In this document: piece after piece, positions 46,062 to 56,873 of the stretch
Layout of the letters: each line of letters starts with the position of its first letter
Position numbering within the stretch: position 1 is the stretch's first letter
Assembly (NCBI RefSeq): GCF_030020805.1
Contig: NZ_CP125098.1
Coordinates: 1,654,001 to 1,718,000, forward strand
From: Paenibacillus sp. RC67
GTDB taxonomy: Bacteria > Bacillota > Bacilli > Paenibacillales > NBRC-103111
Reading direction: 5' to 3'
Length of the DNA stretch: 64,000 bases
The notes under the pieces: generated by a model
Told to the model about the DNA's origin: nothing
What the model saw: only the letters and a program-made list of their open reading frames with translations
Database searches by the model: none
Program-made: the position numbers and the translations under genes

Positions 46062-47051
46062 ATGGGAGTTACGATTAAAGAAATTGCAGTCCTCTGTGGG
46101 GTATCTCCCGGTACCGTGGATCGCGCCCTGAACCATCGGCCAGGAATCAGCGAGAAGACCAAGGCTCGAATATTGAAGGTTGCCGAGCAAATGAACTATC
46201 AGCCTGATCACATGGCGAGAAGCTTAGCTAAGGGGCGAACGATGACCATCGGCGTTGTGCTGTTCGATCTGTACAACCGATCGTTTTCACAGCTGATGAA
46301 TTCGATAGAAGCGGCTTCCAGACAGCAAGGCTACTTTGTCGATCTGGTGCTCACGAATAAAGACCCGGAGAACGAGAAGAAGTGCATCGAGCACTTACTC
46401 CTTCGCAAGGTGGATGGCATTATCATCTTTGCTATTAACCAAGGAGAAGCATTCAACGCTTATTTAAAAAGCTTGAGCATCCCCATCGTCACAATATGCA
46501 ACTATGTGTCCGACGAATGGAGCTACATCGGTATCGATGACCGGCAGGCGATGAAAGAGGCCGTTCGCTATATTTGCGAGAAGCGATACGAGCGTTTCAT
46601 CTATGTATGCCCGCCGCTATCTTATCGCGGAAGGACGAACATTTTCACGCAGGAGGAACGGCTTGCTGGCTGCCTGGAAGGGCTAAAGGAAAGCGGGATC
46701 GAGCAATTGCCGATCATCATCACGAATAAAGATTACATCGGGGCTATAAGTCAGCTTGACCTCGCGGGCAATTCGAAGACGGCCATTATATGCTCTTGCG
46801 ATATTTACGCTTTGGAAGTAATGAATCATTTGAAAAGCAGAGGCCTCCGCATTCCAGATGATGTAGGGCTCATGGGCTTCGATAACATCGACGTATTGAA
46901 GTACGTCTCGCCTGCCTTAACTACAGTGGAATATGCTGTAGAGGAATTCGGCTCCAGAGCCATTCAATGCATGATCGAGCAGATCGAGCAAGGTACCTGT
47001 ACACCTGTGCCGCTGCTGCCGTATCAAATCATTACCGGTGAATCCATTTGA
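46062..47051 (+). CDS. LacI-family transcriptional repressor
   Basis: The 329-residue regulator has the LacI helix-turn-helix (TIKEIAVLCGVSPGTVDRAL, residues 3-22), hinge (QMNYQPDHMARSLAKG) and a periplasmic-binding-like sugar domain (MTIGVVLFDLYNRSF, KVDGIIIFAINQ, DDVGLMGFDNIDV). I chose the ATG at 46062 behind AGGAGGAG. A longer frame starts inside the operator palindrome at 46008 and cannot be the start. It precedes a GH51 arabinofuranosidase gene flanked by two copies of the same operator, so it probably represses itself and that gene until a sugar inducer binds. Confidence 0.92.
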   Translation: MGVTIKEIAVLCGVSPGTVDRALNHRPGISEKTKARILKVAEQMNYQPDHMARSLAKGRTMTIGVVLFDLYNRSFSQLMNSIEAASRQQGYFVDLVLTNKDPENEKKCIEHLLLRKVDGIIIFAINQGEAFNAYLKSLSIPIVTICNYVSDEWSYIGIDDRQAMKEAVRYICEKRYERFIYVCPPLSYRGRTNIFTQEERLAGCLEGLKESGIEQLPIIITNKDYIGAISQLDLAGNSKTAIICSCDIYALEVMNHLKSRGLRIPDDVGLMGFDNIDVLKYVSPALTTVEYAVEEFGSRAIQCMIEQIEQGTCTPVPLLPYQIITGESI

Positions 47052-47076
47052 TCCCGGTAAATTTTTCGGCTTTTAT

Positions 47077-47090
47077 CGTGTGCGCACACG
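47077..47090. promoter_or_regulatory. LacI-type operator O2
   Basis: CGTGTGCGCACACG, identical to the core of O1, lies 26 bp past the LacI gene and upstream of the GH51 gene. Confidence 0.8.
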
Positions 47091-47142
47091 GAAACGGGTG
47101 AAGGAGCATAATCAACCCTCAGGGGCACTCTTTTTCCCTAAA

Positions 47143-47158
47143 CCGTGTACGCACACGG
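47143..47158. promoter_or_regulatory. LacI-type operator O3
   Basis: CCGTGTACGCACACGG matches the core with one change. Its centre is 67 bp from that of O2 and about 46 bp before the GH51 start codon. Confidence 0.75.
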
Positions 47159-47181
47159 CCCAAATACAATGACATTTCTAA

Positions 47182-48714
<1,533 letters not shown>

Positions 48715-48739
48715 TCTATTAATCTATCGATTATACAAC

Positions 48740-48775
48740 AAAGGACAGGTCGCTTTCTGCGAGCTTGTCCTTTTT
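48740..48775. terminator. Bidirectional terminator
   Basis: AAAGGACAGG-TCGC ... GCGAGCTTGTCCTTT followed by TTT separates the GH51 gene from the convergent regulator gene. Confidence 0.8.
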
Positions 48776-48781
48776 CACTTC

Positions 48782-51037
48782 TCACCCCTGAGCAACCATA
48801 GCGGTTCTGCGATACTCACTTGGCGTCATCCCGGTCCATTTCTTGAACATCCGGTTGAATGACGTAGTGTTCCTGTAGCCGATCTGTTGACCTACGTCAT
48901 TAATGCTTGTATCGGTGCTGGACAATAGCTCCTGGGCTTTGCGGATCCGGATATCATTCAAGTGATCGCTGAAGTTCGTTCCGGTCTTCTCCTTGATGTA
49001 CACAGATAAATAGGCACTCGACATATTGAGCTTATCCGCCAAGAAATCGAGAGATAGCTCTTCACCATACTGGGTATGAAGAATATCCATAACGAAGGTA
49101 ATGATCGGGTCACTTTCCCCCTTTTTCTCCGTAATCAGGGAGGCTGCGAGCTCGAACATTTCGCTGTATACCTTCTTATATTCCTCTAACGTACAGCATT
49201 CCTTTAATTGCTGCATCAATGGTTTAAGCGGCCACGAGTCTCCCTGCTCAATTTTGTAAATATCCATGAACTTCCATACTTTCGCTTCGATGGATTCAGC
49301 AAATAATGTAAACTGCGTTACGCTGGCCTCTTTGCCATACATATCGTCGAGAAATCTTCCGATAAGCGTTATAGAGCCTGCCTCATCCCCTGCCTGAAGG
49401 CAGGCGTTCAGTTCCTGATCCTGGGCAGGGCTTAAAGTAAAGGTAGCGGGAAGAAGGCGACTTCCGAACATGATCTGGGTCTCTTCCACCAGCTTAGCCT
49501 GTCGGACAATCTCCAATACTTGGCGGTAAGCATGATTGAACTGTGACGAATGCTCGAACCAAGAGCTAACGGCTACGGTAAACAGGCTGTACTTGCTGTC
49601 CCGATCGAACACGACTTTAAGCTCCTGCAGCACCTCTTCCATTATGTCGCTTTCATATCGGCCGTTAATGACCGTCAATATTTGATTCTTCTCCATTTGA
49701 AACGTATGGCAACCCGGGATTTTCTCCGAGAAAATAAGCGAAATATGTTCCTTGAAGTAATAGGCAGCACGATCTTTTTTCAATATCGTATCATCGAAGG
49801 AGCCGCTTCGGAACCGGAGCATGAAGAGTACGATCGTAAAGCTTTCCTCTGCTGCAATAAAACCTTTCCATTCGTTAATGTCTGTATTGATGCTTTTCAG
49901 CTTATTGATGTAATTATAGCTTTTGAGTATCGACTGCTTGCTGGACAGCTCGGTCTGAATCGTGTTCTTCTCGGACGCCAGATCGAGAATTTTTTGATGA
50001 ATAAAGGCAAATTCACTGATAGAGCTGGTCAGGTCAGCGGATTGCCCGTTCACGATAGATGAGATTAACTGTTTGACCGGTCGATGAATCCGTTTGCTGT
50101 AGAAAAAAGAGACAACCAACGCGATGGCCAGCGACATGATGAAGATGACCAGCAAAGTGACCATCAGGCGATTTAACTGAGCTGCCATAGCGGCATTGGG
50201 CACAGCGGTAATGTAAGTCAGTCCTTCACTGTCTTTTTCCTTAAAATAATAAATGCCGTTCTTCAACTCGTAATCAAGACCGGAGGAGAAGATAGGGAAC
50301 TGAGAAGCTGACGTGTCCTTAGACGATTGATATAAAACGGATTTGTCTTTATCCAAAATGATGAATTGACGTGCCTCATCTTTATCGTCAAAGAAAGCCT
50401 GCTGAGCTTTGTTAATATCCAAAAAAGCCGTAACCATATAGCTGCTGTCCGGAAGCTTGAAGCTGATGGGGAGCAGTTCTTTCTTGTCCGGCATGTTCCA
50501 GGTGGTCTGAAACCCGGAGGCAGGCAGCAGGTTGAAATTAGATTTCTGGCTCAGCTGAGAGTTCCAGAACGACAAAGGATAGATCCCGCTCGTATACAGC
50601 AGATTGAATTGATCCTCCGCATCGCTGCTGCCTTCTTTATCCAGGGTAAAGGAGTTAGTGCCGTAGTACACCATAATATTGTCCAGAAACAACTGCGGAT
50701 TGTAGACCTCTGCACGCAAAGCTTCTATGATTTTTTTCCCTTGAAGATAGTTGACTTCCAGATCCCTTTTGGACAATAGCTGCCGGTTAAATCCGGTAAC
50801 ATCCGTGTCATTGTAAACCTTATATAAAACGGACTTGATTCGAGCAAAATGGGTGTTGTAGCGTTCCGCTGTATTTTGCAGGCTGAGTCGGTTGAAGCGG
50901 ATAAGCTCATCCTGATACTTGCTTTTAAAGAAGGCAAACGCAACCATGTTGAACGTGAAGAACAACAGAATGATGACCAAAAAGCTAATAAGGATGGTTA
51001 AAAACAAAGATGTTTTTTTGGTTTGAATTCGTTTCAT
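48782..51037 (-). CDS. Membrane-anchored AraC-type regulator (YesS-like)
   Basis: The 751-residue protein has an N-terminal membrane segment (about 10-35, LFLTILISFLVIILLFFTF), an extracellular sensor, a second segment (about 285-310), a linker and a C-terminal AraC helix-turn-helix (about 650-750, LDFLADKLNMSSAYLSVYIKE and GYRNTTSFNRMFKK). The ATG at 51037 follows AAAGGGG; the frame up to 51097 has no site. It is divergent from the sugar-importer operon at 51.3 kb and is the likely activator of it. Confidence 0.88.
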   Translation of the reverse strand: MKRIQTKKTSLFLTILISFLVIILLFFTFNMVAFAFFKSKYQDELIRFNRLSLQNTAERYNTHFARIKSVLYKVYNDTDVTGFNRQLLSKRDLEVNYLQGKKIIEALRAEVYNPQLFLDNIMVYYGTNSFTLDKEGSSDAEDQFNLLYTSGIYPLSFWNSQLSQKSNFNLLPASGFQTTWNMPDKKELLPISFKLPDSSYMVTAFLDINKAQQAFFDDKDEARQFIILDKDKSVLYQSSKDTSASQFPIFSSGLDYELKNGIYYFKEKDSEGLTYITAVPNAAMAAQLNRLMVTLLVIFIMSLAIALVVSFFYSKRIHRPVKQLISSIVNGQSADLTSSISEFAFIHQKILDLASEKNTIQTELSSKQSILKSYNYINKLKSINTDINEWKGFIAAEESFTIVLFMLRFRSGSFDDTILKKDRAAYYFKEHISLIFSEKIPGCHTFQMEKNQILTVINGRYESDIMEEVLQELKVVFDRDSKYSLFTVAVSSWFEHSSQFNHAYRQVLEIVRQAKLVEETQIMFGSRLLPATFTLSPAQDQELNACLQAGDEAGSITLIGRFLDDMYGKEASVTQFTLFAESIEAKVWKFMDIYKIEQGDSWPLKPLMQQLKECCTLEEYKKVYSEMFELAASLITEKKGESDPIITFVMDILHTQYGEELSLDFLADKLNMSSAYLSVYIKEKTGTNFSDHLNDIRIRKAQELLSSTDTSINDVGQQIGYRNTTSFNRMFKKWTGMTPSEYRRTAMVAQG

Positions 51038-51256
51038 TCGAGAGACCCCTTTGGCAACGTTGGTTGTTCTTTCTATTCTACAGGATGCGGTTAGCACAGG
51101 GAAGGAACAAGATTTTAGATTGTTATCATTTTTTTAGAAACCAAGGTAAAGCCCGAAAACAAAAGAAAAGACAATAGTCAGAGCGTGCCTGAACGTCGTA
51201 TGATCCGAAACAGGAACAGACCACCACGAGCGTTTAACGCAGAAAGGAAGGTGACC

Positions 51257-52162
51257 ATGAATACAGCGATGAAACGAATACGAAGAAATGCGGATTTGTA
51301 TTTGCTGTTCCTGCCGGTCCTTATTTTCTTCATCGTATTCGAGTACGTGCCAATGTATGGGGTTCAAATTGCATTCAAGGATTTCATTGCAACTAAAGGA
51401 ATATGGGGGAGTCCATGGGTCGGGTTCAAACATTTTGAACGTTTTTTCTCCAGCTTTTATTTTTGGAGGATTATAAAAAATACACTCGGGATCGGCTTGT
51501 ATCAACTGCTCGTCGGTTTTCCTGTTCCCATCCTGCTGGCGCTCATGATTAATGAAGTGCGTTCGAGCCTCTACCGGCGCTTTATTCAAACGGTAACTTA
51601 TGCGCCGCATTTTTTATCGACGGTCGTAGCGGTCGGGATGATTATGATGTTTCTTGCGCCGGAAAGCGGAATGATCAACATCCTCATCCAATGGTTCGGA
51701 GGTGAGCCGATTTCCTTCCTGACGGAGCCGGCTTGGTTCAAGACGGTCTATGTATTATCCGGCGTGTGGCAGCAAATGGGGTGGAGCTCGATCATTTATT
51801 TGGCTGCATTATCAGGCATTGATCCTCAGCTTCATGAAGCCGCAAGGATGGATGGGGCAAGCCGGCTGCAGCGAATATGGCATATTAATCTGCCTGGAAT
51901 CCTGCCTACGGTCGTTATCCTGCTGATCCTGAACGTGGGTTCGATTCTTGGAGTAGGCTTTGAGAAAGTGTTCCTAATGCAAAACTCGCTGAACATGTCG
52001 GCATCGGATGTCATATCCACCAATGTATATCGAAGCGGTATTCTTGGGGCGGAATTCAGTTATTCCGCGGCGGTCGGATTATTCAATTCCGTGGTCAACT
52101 TTGTTCTGCTGCTGTCGGTAAACCGGATTGCGCGCAAAGTCAGCGAAACAAGTCTATGGTAG
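51257..52162 (+). CDS. Sugar ABC transporter permease (LplB-like)
   Basis: The 301-residue permease has six membrane segments and the LplB opening LYLLFLPVLIFFIVFEYVPM followed by YGVQIAFKDF. The EAA loop reads EAARMDGASRLQRIWHINLP near residue 193-212. The ATG at 51257 follows AAGGAAGGTG; the upstream frame from 51185 lacks a site. It is the first gene of an importer operon with the YtcP-like permease and a binding protein; the ATPase must come from elsewhere, as is usual for this class, which shares an MsmX-type ATPase. Confidence 0.92.
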   Translation: MNTAMKRIRRNADLYLLFLPVLIFFIVFEYVPMYGVQIAFKDFIATKGIWGSPWVGFKHFERFFSSFYFWRIIKNTLGIGLYQLLVGFPVPILLALMINEVRSSLYRRFIQTVTYAPHFLSTVVAVGMIMMFLAPESGMINILIQWFGGEPISFLTEPAWFKTVYVLSGVWQQMGWSSIIYLAALSGIDPQLHEAARMDGASRLQRIWHINLPGILPTVVILLILNVGSILGVGFEKVFLMQNSLNMSASDVISTNVYRSGILGAEFSYSAAVGLFNSVVNFVLLLSVNRIARKVSETSLW

Positions 52163-52177
52163 AGAGGGGGAGCTGCA

Positions 52178-53059
52178 ATGCTGGAAAGCCGGACGGATAA
52201 AGGGATAGAGATTAGCATTAACTTGATTCTGGCGTTAGTCACCGCAGCCGTTCTGTACCCCCTGATCTTTGTATTGATTGCATCGGTCAGCAGTCCCGAG
52301 ATGGTTATCCGGGGAGAGGTATGGCTGTGGCCCAAGGGGTTGACGGTCGTAGGGTACGAGCGGATTTTTCAAAATAAAGAAATATTGTCCGGTTACATGA
52401 ACACGATTGCCTATACCTTGGTTGGAACAGCTATCAATCTGGTTATGACGGTAGCTGCGGCGTACCCATTGTCCCGTAAAGACTTCCTTGGGCGAAATGT
52501 GTTCACGGCGCTCATATTATTCACGATGTTCTTCAGCGGGGGGATGATTCCTTCGTATTTGCTGGTCAAAAAGCTGGGGATACTGAACACCTTCTGGGCG
52601 CTGGTCATACCATCAGCCGTATCGGTGTGGAACATTGTCATCATGCGCACGTTTTTTCAGAACAGTATTCCTAATGAAATTCAGGAATCTGCCTCCATCG
52701 ACGGATGCTCTAATATGCAGACGCTGCTGCGCATCGTACTGCCTTTATCAGCTCCGATTCTTGCCGTGATGGTATTGTTCTACAGTGTAGGCCACTGGAA
52801 TGCTTATTTTAACGCACTTATCTATTTGACAGATCGGGCCAAGTACCCGCTGCAGCTTATATTGAGGGAGATTCTCGTGCAAGGGCAGATGCAGGAGATG
52901 GTCGATGTCAGCGACTCTACGCTTGCCAAGAGCGTCATGGATGCGGAAGCGATCAAATATGCGGCGGTCATCGTCGCTAACTTGCCGGTGCTGCTGCTTT
53001 ATCCTTTTTTACAAAAATATTTTGTCAAAGGCATTATGGTAGGAGCTATTAAGGGATAA
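52178..53059 (+). CDS. Sugar ABC transporter permease (YtcP-like)
   Basis: The 293-residue permease has six membrane segments, the opening LALVTAAVLYPLIFVLIASV and the EAA loop QESASIDGCSNMQTLLRIVL near 168-187. It pairs with the LplB-like permease whose gene ends 15 bp upstream. AGGGGGAG precedes the ATG. Confidence 0.92.
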   Translation: MLESRTDKGIEISINLILALVTAAVLYPLIFVLIASVSSPEMVIRGEVWLWPKGLTVVGYERIFQNKEILSGYMNTIAYTLVGTAINLVMTVAAAYPLSRKDFLGRNVFTALILFTMFFSGGMIPSYLLVKKLGILNTFWALVIPSAVSVWNIVIMRTFFQNSIPNEIQESASIDGCSNMQTLLRIVLPLSAPILAVMVLFYSVGHWNAYFNALIYLTDRAKYPLQLILREILVQGQMQEMVDVSDSTLAKSVMDAEAIKYAAVIVANLPVLLLYPFLQKYFVKGIMVGAIKG

Positions 53060-53116
53060 CTATGTTTACGATTCACGCTATAATTAATCTTGGGAATGAT
53101 TGAGGAGGAAATGGTA

Positions 53117-54746
53117 ATGAACAAACGGAATAAGTGGATCGCTTCCATGCTGACAATGACGATGGCCGGGGGAATGCTTGCCGCCTGCTCGTCGAATACG
53201 GATAACTCTGGAGGGGCGAAGCCTGGTGCAGCAGTTGCGGACAAGAGCGTCAATCCTAGCGGGATGCCGATCGTGAATGCGCCGATATCATTGAAGTTTT
53301 TTACAGGTAAATCCGCAACCAACGGTAACAAGTTCGAAGATACGCTGGTATGGAAAGAATACGCCAAAATGTCCAATATGAATGTGACCTTCGAGCTCGT
53401 TCCCTTCGAAAACTTAACGGAAAAGAAAAAATCTCGTTCTGGCCGGCGGCGATTATCCGGATGCCTTCTACTCTGCCAGATTGTCTGCAGCCGAACTATC
53501 CAAATATGGAAGCCAAGGGGTATTCATCAAGCTGAACGATATGATCGATAAATATGCGCCGAATTTCAAGAAGCTGATGGATAAATACCCGGATATTAAA
53601 AAAGGGCTGACGATGCCGGACGGCAATATTTATTCGCTTCCCTCCTTCTACGATCCTTCCTTCTTACCTATGCTGATCGGTACGCCGCTGTGGGTTAACA
53701 AGGAATGGCTGGATAAGCTCGGCATGGAAGAACCGAAAACAACAGAGGAATTTTACCAATATTTGAAGAAAGTAAAAGATACGGATCTTAACGGAAACGG
53801 TCAAAAGGATGAAATACCTTATAGCAGCGCTGGCATCGGCAACCTGATCAATCAGGTGAAGGGAGCTTGGGGGCTTGGAAACCGAGGTCTCGGACATGCC
53901 TATGTTGATGTTGATCCTGCAACGAACAAGTTAAGATTCACCAAGACAGATCCGAAGTATAAGGAAATGCTGCAGTATGTGAACAAGCTGTATGCCGAGG
54001 GTTTGTTGGATAAGGAAATCTTCACGATTAAGGACAGCGCGCTATACGCTAAAGGTCAGAAAGGAGTGCTCGGTTCCACCGTTATTCCGAATCCGGCGAC
54101 ATTGATGAATCAGAAAAAATTTATCGGCTTAGGCGCCCTGAAAGGGCCTCAAGGCGATCAATTGTATTCTCATGTCAAAGTGCCAATGGTCCATGTGGGT
54201 GCATTTGCGATTACGAACAAGAACAAAAATCCGGAAGCTACCTTGCGTTGGATGGATTATTTCTACAGCGAGGAAGGCGCGAAGTTTTACTTCATGGGTC
54301 AGAAGGACGTTACCTATAAAGAAAGCTCCGATGGCAAGATGGAGTACGTAGATGATATTACGAAAAACCCTCAGGGCCTGACGCAGGACCAAGCATTAGC
54401 TAAATACTTTACATGGCTTGGAGGCAGCTACCCGGGCTATGTGCAGGAAAAATATTTCAAAGGCTCCGAGACGCTTCCGGAAGCAGTGGCAACCGGGAAA
54501 AAGGCTCAACCTAACGCTGTTAAAGAAATTTGGAACAACTTTAACTTCACCGATGCAGAGACCGAGCTGATGTCCTCTGTAGGTAAAGACATTCAATCTT
54601 ACGTTTCCGAGATGGAAGCGAAGTTCGTTAATGGGTCCGCATCGTTCGATGAATGGGACAAATATGTCGCAACCGTGCAAAAAATGGGATTGGATCAATA
54701 CATGAAAACATACCAAGCCGCTTATGAAAGGTATAGTAAAAAATAA
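53117..54746 (+). pseudogene. LplA-like sugar-binding lipoprotein with one-base frameshift
   Basis: The N-terminal part (ATG 53117 behind GAGGAGG) has a lipoprotein signal ending GGMLAACSSN and is in frame to about residue 104 (ENLTEKK). An extra A in the A6 run at 53426-53431 then shifts it to a stop at 53551. Reading with five As continues directly as NLVLAGGDYPDAFYSARLSA and stays open to 54746, giving about 542 residues typical of LplA-type binding proteins (IYSLPSFYDPSFLPMLIGTP, DTDLNGNGQKDEIPYS). It follows its two permease genes. Either a sequencing error or a recent inactivation; the downstream part has no decay. Confidence 0.88.
53426..53431 (+). other. A6 homopolymer at the binding-protein frameshift
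   Basis: Five As restore a continuous lipoprotein; six As cause premature termination about 120 nt later. This is the second one-base homopolymer excess in the window. Confidence 0.85.
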
Positions 54747-55837
54747 TGACGGACCGGGAGCCTGAATGGAAACATGAAGGTACTCCGGTCGGCAAGAGCC
54801 GTTTACGCAAACGGCTCGAGCTGGCCGGGGCAGTGCTGGTGCTGCTCGCGTTGGTAGGAGTCGGTTTGTATCAATGGAAGCCGATTCAGCAGGCGGAGCC
54901 GGCTGCGGTCTCCAGCGCAGCTCCAAGCACGGCACCTGAGGAGAAGTTACGAACCGATGAGGTGTTCGATGCATCCCTCTATAAAGGGATGCTGACCGTT
55001 CGGTATTTGTACTTGGATGGTGAAGTGCTTATGGGTGACAGCATCGTCATTCAATCGCCCGACGGGAAGACCATGCTGATCGATGCAGGGGTTAATGATG
55101 CGGGTCATCAGGTAGTGAAGTATTTGACCAAGCTCGGGATCAATAGCATTGATATTGCGCTCAACACCCATCCGCACTCCGATCATATCGGCGGATTTGC
55201 TTCAGTGGTTAACGGCAAAGAAGTGAAAGCGTTTTATATGGAGAACTTCCCTTATACCAATTCAAGCTACTACCGTAGAACGATGGAAGCCGTCAACGCG
55301 AAGAAGATTCCGGTCACCTTTCTCGAGGAAGGTTCCAATTTCCAACTGGGCAGTGATGTGTCCATTGAAGTGTTGAGTCCTCCCAAGGGAGTGCTGCCTG
55401 ATGCTATTAAGTCTTACTCAGCAGCGGAAATTAATGATTTTGCTTTGGTGTTCAAGCTAACCTATAAAGATACTTCGTTCCTGTTTACTGCGGATATTTA
55501 TAAACATCGGGAGTTGGAGCTCATTGGCTCCTCTGCGGAACCGAAGCTGAAGAGTGATATGATGCATGCGCCGCATCATGGTAATGAGTCGACATCTTCA
55601 TCGGACATTTTTCTTAAAACGGTGAGTCCGAAAATTTCTGTTTTAAGTCAGAATCTGTTCGTCAGTCCGAATCTGATGGAGCGTTACAAGAAGAAAGGAA
55701 TTACAGCATATTCTACCGGTATGCACGGTAATGTGCTGATCACCTCAGATGGCAAGACGCTGAATGTCGTAACGGAACGAGAGGGCAAGCGTCCTATCAA
55801 ATCGGGTATGGCAGGTACACAAATGGATGAGAAGTGA
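54746..55837 (+). CDS. Membrane-anchored metallo-beta-lactamase-fold protein (ComEC C-domain-like)
   Basis: The 363-residue protein has one N-terminal membrane segment (about 25-45, LAGAVLVLLALVGVGLYQW), a short linker, and an extracellular MBL fold like the C-terminal domain of ComEC: TMLIDAGVNDAGH, NTHPHSDHIGG (about 140-150), FLFTADI and MMHAPHHGNEST. The ATG shares one base with the stop of the binding-protein gene (TAATG), so it is translationally coupled to a sugar importer. It is a predicted metal-dependent phosphodiesterase or nuclease, with no known role in sugar uptake. Confidence 0.8.
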   Translation: MTDREPEWKHEGTPVGKSRLRKRLELAGAVLVLLALVGVGLYQWKPIQQAEPAAVSSAAPSTAPEEKLRTDEVFDASLYKGMLTVRYLYLDGEVLMGDSIVIQSPDGKTMLIDAGVNDAGHQVVKYLTKLGINSIDIALNTHPHSDHIGGFASVVNGKEVKAFYMENFPYTNSSYYRRTMEAVNAKKIPVTFLEEGSNFQLGSDVSIEVLSPPKGVLPDAIKSYSAAEINDFALVFKLTYKDTSFLFTADIYKHRELELIGSSAEPKLKSDMMHAPHHGNESTSSSDIFLKTVSPKISVLSQNLFVSPNLMERYKKKGITAYSTGMHGNVLITSDGKTLNVVTEREGKRPIKSGMAGTQMDEK

Positions 55838-55853
55838 GAGGAGTTCATGTCAT

Positions 55854-56873
55854 ATGAAGGTAGCTGTTGTAGGCTGCGGTATTATGGGTAGAACACACGC
55901 ACGCAACTGGAGCTCCGTTCAAGGAGTCCAATTAGTCGGAGTATGCGATATCGACAAGGAGCTGGCTGATAAAATAGCCGCTTCGAATGGAACTAATGCT
56001 TATACGAGCTTTGAAGATTTGCTGGCGGCAGAGCAACCGGACATGGTGAGCATCTGCGTGCCGACTTACCTGCATAAACCGCTCGTGCTGCAGGCAGCGC
56101 AGGCGGGTATTCACATCGTATGCGAGAAGCCGATCGCTCCTTCTCTTGCTGATGCGGAGGAGATGATCGCAGCGTGCCGTTTAAACAACGTAAGACTGTT
56201 TATCGCCCATGTGGTGAGGTTTTTTCCGAGCTACAAGGATTTGGCCGCCAAGGTGCGTGCGGGTGTGATTGGAGATCCGGGCGTTATGCATACCAAGCGG
56301 ATCGGCGGCCATCCGGGACGTGCGAAATCCTGGTACTATGACGAGGAGAAAAGCGGAGGTGTCATTCTCGATCTGTTGATTCATGACATCGATTATATGC
56401 GCAGCGTATTTGGAGAGGTCGATTCAGTGTTTGCGATGAAACGGACGTCTGAGTCATTGGACTATGCGCTTGTGACGCTTCGCTTCAATAAAGGGGCTAT
56501 AGCGAATCTGGAAGGGTATTGGGGATATCCTGGGCCGTTTACGACGGCAGTCGAGTTTGCTGGGACAAAAGGCATTCTCCGCTTTCATTCGGATGATGCA
56601 GTTTCTTTACGGGTGCAAACTTCGCGTCAACCGGATGAAGATAGGCCTCGTGTTGCTGTGCCGAGGAGTCCGGCTTACCACGACCCGTATTATTATGAAT
56701 TGGAGCATTTTGCTGATTGTATTCTGAAGGGAACAGAGCCGATCGTCAGTACGGAGGATGCATACAAGGCGATGGAAATCGCTTTTGCCGCACTAACTTC
56801 CGCTCAATCGGGTCAACCTGTCCGAATGGACGCAAACGGATTCGGCTTGAAAGGAGGGGTGCCACATGTCTAA
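55854..56873 (+). CDS. Gfo/Idh/MocA-family oxidoreductase 1
   Basis: The 339-residue NAD(P)-dependent dehydrogenase has a Rossmann start VAVVGCGIMGRTHARNW (residues 3-19), the CEKPIA motif near residue 92 with the catalytic Lys, and the C-terminal alpha/beta domain with GGVILDLLIHDIDYMRSVFG. It would oxidise a sugar or inositol derivative in the cytosol. The ATG at 55854 follows GAGAGGAG; it is the fifth gene of the importer operon. Confidence 0.92.
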   Translation: MKVAVVGCGIMGRTHARNWSSVQGVQLVGVCDIDKELADKIAASNGTNAYTSFEDLLAAEQPDMVSICVPTYLHKPLVLQAAQAGIHIVCEKPIAPSLADAEEMIAACRLNNVRLFIAHVVRFFPSYKDLAAKVRAGVIGDPGVMHTKRIGGHPGRAKSWYYDEEKSGGVILDLLIHDIDYMRSVFGEVDSVFAMKRTSESLDYALVTLRFNKGAIANLEGYWGYPGPFTTAVEFAGTKGILRFHSDDAVSLRVQTSRQPDEDRPRVAVPRSPAYHDPYYYELEHFADCILKGTEPIVSTEDAYKAMEIAFAALTSAQSGQPVRMDANGFGLKGGVPHV

